Shown here: piece after piece, positions 60,391-64,000 of the stretch
How the letters are laid out: every line of letters starts with the position of its first letter
Numbering within the stretch: position 1 is the first letter of the stretch
The notes under the pieces: model-generated
Database searches by the model: none
What the model was told of the DNA's origin: nothing
What the model saw: only the letters and a program-made list of their open reading frames with translations
Made by a program: the position numbers and the translations under genes
From: Hanleya hanleyi
Taxonomy: Eukaryota > Mollusca > Polyplacophora > Lepidopleurida > Hanleyidae
Direction of reading: 5' to 3'
Assembly (NCBI GenBank): GCA_036873755.1
Contig: JAVTVY010033749.1
Coordinates: 62,001 to 126,000, forward strand
DNA length: 64,000 bases

Positions 60391-62400
60391 ATCAAATCCT
60401 GAGACGGTGTACCTGGAAGATACCTTCTCCAGGCTCTGACACTTGGCACCTGTTGTTTTAGTCTAGACATCCATGTACGCCTACGCTGACACCAATTCTG
60501 ATCAAATAAAAACATTCAAATTTGCAGCATTTTCACTGGGTGGCGCAACTCGATTGACAGGCTTGTTCATTTCAAACTGAGAGCACTGCGTTGGCGACAT
60601 GCATGCACACGCCCACCACGTTGCCACGCACATCGCTTCGCTGTTGATTTCAATTCGGTTTGTAGGTCGGGATTGATTTAGTCCGAAGTGTCAAAGGATG
60701 AAGACGGATGAAGATTCGCTATGGTCTTCGGAAATTCTGAAACTGACACTGACTCCACAATGACTCCAACATCATAAAACCCTACAGAATTCATATGATA
60801 AAACGTTAATATATTTACGCACATTTCCCCCAGAAATATACATAAATTAACGAAAACTTGAAAACTTATATATTATATAACTATATGTTTTATGGTGAAA
60901 GTGACATACTTTTAGCCATACGTGTACCAGAAATTTACACAAATAACGAGAACCGGGCCACGAATGCTAATTCATGCAACACATTCTACTATACCGTAGC
61001 CTACTAAGTTCCATACATTTCCCAAACTTCGTCTGGACCCCCGTAAAACTAATAATGCTAAACACCAGGCGCCCATGTGGTGCGAGTTTCATACATCTGT
61101 CGATATTCACCGTAAAGATATACATGTAGCCAAACAACGAAAATCGAACCCTTCATAATAACTCTCAACAATAACAGAGTAATAGTGCGGTAATATCCCA
61201 CCATGTCATTGTAGGCCAACATCTAAACTTACTCAAACCTCGTTGTGACGTGAACTATCGGTATGTACCTTATCATCATTTACGGTCATAATTTGTGACA
61301 CGATCAAAATGTATAAGCAACCTTGCAATTGTCACTAAAACACTTGTCACACCGTTGCGGCAAAATAACTTGTCGGTCAGCCTTTCTCATTGCGGCCCGA
61401 TGTTATTCGGATGTTACAGTGAGCTCTTTCAGTAGCTGACCATGTTGACGGATTGTCATAGAAGAACCAGTCTCAGCTATTGTTCTGGTTCCGGAGACAG
61501 ATAGTTTATCTGCTGTCTTGTGTGAATAAAAAACTCAACGATCTCCAAGTAAATCCGAACAGCATACGTTCATTTAATGAGTTTACCATGTAGCAGGCAA
61601 ATGAGCAGAATATTTCATCTCATGAGTATTGTATAAGACTGGACAGTATAAGATTATCTGTTTCTGATCCGACATTGAATTGCTCAGAATTTCTACCTCC
61701 ATAATAGCTGATTAGCACGTCGCGATCTAAACTGACATTAAACAAATTTACAAATATGAACACCAGCTAGCTTGAGAGAAGCTATATTTAGGATTTTCAC
61801 TTAAATAGCGGTAACTGGAAAGGTTGATTCCCAGAAATCATTTGTTCAATGTGCCATTAATATTACCGGCAACACCATAACACGTACATACGTTAACATA
61901 TAACCTACCAACATGATGAGATACAAATCCAGAATTCAAAAGTGAACAGGATCAGTGAAGATATATCATTGCCTCATAAATCTACAAAACTGAATTTAGG
62001 ATCCCGTCAGGTCAGCCATTAACAGTTGTTGTCAAGCAGAGACTCATAGAGAATCAGAGCAAATACTGAGATATACAAACTCACAACTAAATAGGGAACA
62101 GGATCGATAGAGCTATATTATTCCCCGTTAGATCAGCACCACTCTGTTAAGGATCTCGTCAAGTCAGCGATAGTAGTAGTGTTAACGGGAATGGAGCCCA
62201 ATTGACCTCAAAAATTTGCATATTGGGGGAGGTCACGGGGAGGTCACAGAGGTCAAGTGCACTATAATTCCGGCAGAATGACCAAAAAGCTACCTCCAAC
62301 ACAGGAGAGTTCCAATTGTTGCAGGGGATGTATTCATCCGCGGTGATGCGGTCGGGGTTGTGATGCGGTCGCGGACGAAAGCTTCCGCGGAGAAAAAGTA
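60391..62400. other. No gene recognised
   Basis: Unique A/T-rich sequence without satellites, splice-supported frames or RNA genes that I can identify. Confidence 0.5.
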
Positions 62401-62401
62401 G

Positions 62402-63720
62402 TTCCTAGATAAAATGGTCCGATTGGATCGAGTGAGGTATCAAAGTGAAGCACTCGTCAAGGGGCATCTGATGGGCTGGGTGTGGGGTTGAAATATCGGC
62501 ATTCTGCGCATGCGCGGTGGCCAAAGGGTATGAAAATAGCCGTTTTGGAGCTAGGGGAGCCCCTAATGGTCCAATGGGGTAATATGAGGTATCAATGTGA
62601 AGCATTCGTGAAGGGGCATTTGATGGGTTGGGTATGGGGTTGAAATATCGGCATTCTGCGCATGCGCGGCGGCCAAAGGGTATGAAAATAGACGTTTGGA
62701 GCTAGGGGAGCCCCTAATGGTCCATTGGGGTCATACGAGGTATCCATGTGAAGCATTCGTGAAGGGGCATCTGATGGGCTGGGTGCGGGGTTGAAATATC
62801 GGCATTCTGCGCATGCGCGGTGGTCAAAGGGTATGGAAATAGACGTTTTGGAGCTAGGGGAGCCCCTAGTGGGCCAATGGGGTCGAGTGAGGTATCAAAG
62901 TGAAGCATTCGTGAAGCGGTAGGAATATCATTCTGCGCATGCGCAGACGCAATGCGGAGCTCTCGTCCAATCAGAAGCGAGTATTTCAAATCCGTCACAG
63001 AGCTCTCAACCAATCAGAAGCGAGTATTTTGACCCGGTGCATTATGGGACATATCCAAGATGGCGGCACGTATGTTCAAGATGGCGGCACATCCGGTGTC
63101 GAAAACCGGCCATTTCGTCGGGATGTGGTCACCTAGTGTCGAAAACTGGACCCTGTATGGGTCCCGCTAGACGTTTTTGAGCTAGGGGAGCCACTAGTGG
63201 TCCATTGGGGTCGAGTGAGGTATCAAAGTGAAGCATTCGTGAAGGGGCATCTGATGGGCTGGGTGTGGGGTTGAAATATCGGCATCCTGCGCATGCGCGG
63301 TGGCCCAAGGGTACGAAAATAGACGTTTTGGAGCTAGGGGAGCCACTAATGGTCCAATGGAGTCATATGATGTATCAATGTGAAGCATTCGTGAAGGGGC
63401 ATCTGATGGGCTGGGTGTGGGGTTGAAATATCGGCATTCTGCGCATGCGCGGTGGCCAAAGGGTATGGAAATAGACGTTTTGGGATCTAGGGGAGCCACT
63501 AATGGTCCAAAGGAGTTGTATGAGGTATCCATGTGAAGCATTCGTGAAGGGGCATCTGACTGGTCTAGTGGCTCGAGCGTTGTCACCATTCTGCGCATGC
63601 GCAGAGAGGGAATTGTGGGAAAATGGTATGGAAATAGACGTGTTGGGATCTAGGGGAGTCCTTAATGGGCCGATGGAGTTGTATGAGGTATCAATGTGAA
63701 GCCTATGTGAAGGGGCATCA
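62402..63720. repeat. ~152-bp tandem repeat with NRF1-type core
   Basis: About seven units containing GGTCCAATGGGGTC, AAGCATTCGTGAAGGGGCAT, TGAAATATCGGCATTC, TGCGCATGCGCGG and GACGTTTTGGAGCTAGGGGA. A segment of about 270 bp (62915-63180) interrupts the series. TGCGCATGCGC occurs in each unit (near 62505, 62657, 62808, 62934, 63288, 63440, 63592). Confidence 0.85.
62930..63130. promoter_or_regulatory. Promoter-like cluster: NRF1, NF-Y, YY1 and ETS motifs
   Basis: Within 200 bp: TGCGCATGCGCA (62934), CCAATCAG at 62967 and 63010, AAGATGGCGGC at 63057 and 63078, and an ETS-type ATCCGG at 63091-63096. These are the hallmark sites of TATA-less housekeeping promoters in animals. No exon was identified nearby within the window, so promoter activity is inference. 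Confidence 0.4.
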
Positions 63721-64000
63721 AGTCAATGGTGTGGGTGCATGTAAAATTTTTCCTGAAAATAATACGGAACACGGACTTTATCGAAAAATCCGGCAAAATG
63801 CTTGTATGGGGTATGGGGGGTATATAGGTCGCCGGGCTTAACGGGGCTGGCCTATCAATAGAGTTATCTCCCCCTACTTCCAGGGTGGGTGTATGTAAAA
63901 TTTTTCCTGAAAAAATACGGAACACGGACTTTATCCTAAATTACGGGAAAATGCCTATATGGAGTATGGGGGGAGGGGGGTATAGGACCATCCTGGGAAA
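63721..64000. repeat. ~165-bp tandem repeat at the window edge
   Basis: Two units containing GTGTATGTAAAATTTTTCCT, ATACGGAACACGGACTTTAT and GGGGTATGGGGGG. The array probably continues beyond the window. Confidence 0.75.

Overview
The window looks like nuclear DNA of a marine invertebrate. It has spliced genes with GT-AG introns, non-LTR retrotransposon remnants, miniature inverted-repeat elements, Helentron-like insertions and very large minisatellites. There are no bacterial-style operons, no rRNA and no tRNA that I can recognise. Repeated use of the word taggcct fits several marine deuterostome and spiralian genomes, but I cannot name the phylum. More than half of the window is repetitive.

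Three host genes can be assembled from splice-site and reading-phase logic. (1) A plus-strand gene (2334-17323, three coding exons, 397 aa) encodes a signal peptide, a long Ser/Thr-rich and sequon-rich mucin-like stretch, and a hydrophobic C-terminus ending the protein, as in a GPI-anchored or single-pass surface mucin. Its 11.6-kb first intron carries a 9.3-kb array of a 24-bp unit, and its second intron carries a 22-bp array. (2, 3) Two minus-strand paralogues (19379-18042, 193 aa; 56961-55890, 190 aa) each have two exons with the same phase-1 intron. Both have a signal peptide, an RxRR site followed by QIGLN, a Pro/Asp-rich middle and a conserved IPLWRK tail. I do not recognise the family. 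They lie in a duplicated block (about 17.41-19.70 and 51.59-57.31 kb).

Layout: 0-2.2 kb, palindromic MITE, 21-bp array and a LINE tail; 2.3-17.3 kb, mucin-like gene; 18.0-19.4 kb, paralogue 1; 19.8-27.4 kb, 26-28-bp array with higher-order repeats; 27.8-28.6 kb, 26-bp array; 28.6-31.9 kb, mostly featureless; 32-42.8 kb, degenerate reverse transcriptase (RT) fragments invaded by a 5.8-kb inverted-repeat element that itself carries a 4-kb Helentron-like element; 42.8-51.6 kb, one LINE interrupted by three insertions; 51.6-57.3 kb, the second duplicated block with paralogue 2 and a 3.9-kb foldback-type insertion; 57.7-60.1 kb, 49-bp and 18-bp arrays; 62.4-64 kb, 152-bp and about 165-bp arrays with promoter-type motifs.

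The points most worth following are the secreted paralogue pair, the mucin-like gene with its satellite-filled intron, two minisatellites that appear to have grown out of coding sequence of the same RT family, and two Helentron-like families that inserted four times between T and T without target duplication, three of those into one LINE. All alignments were made by eye.
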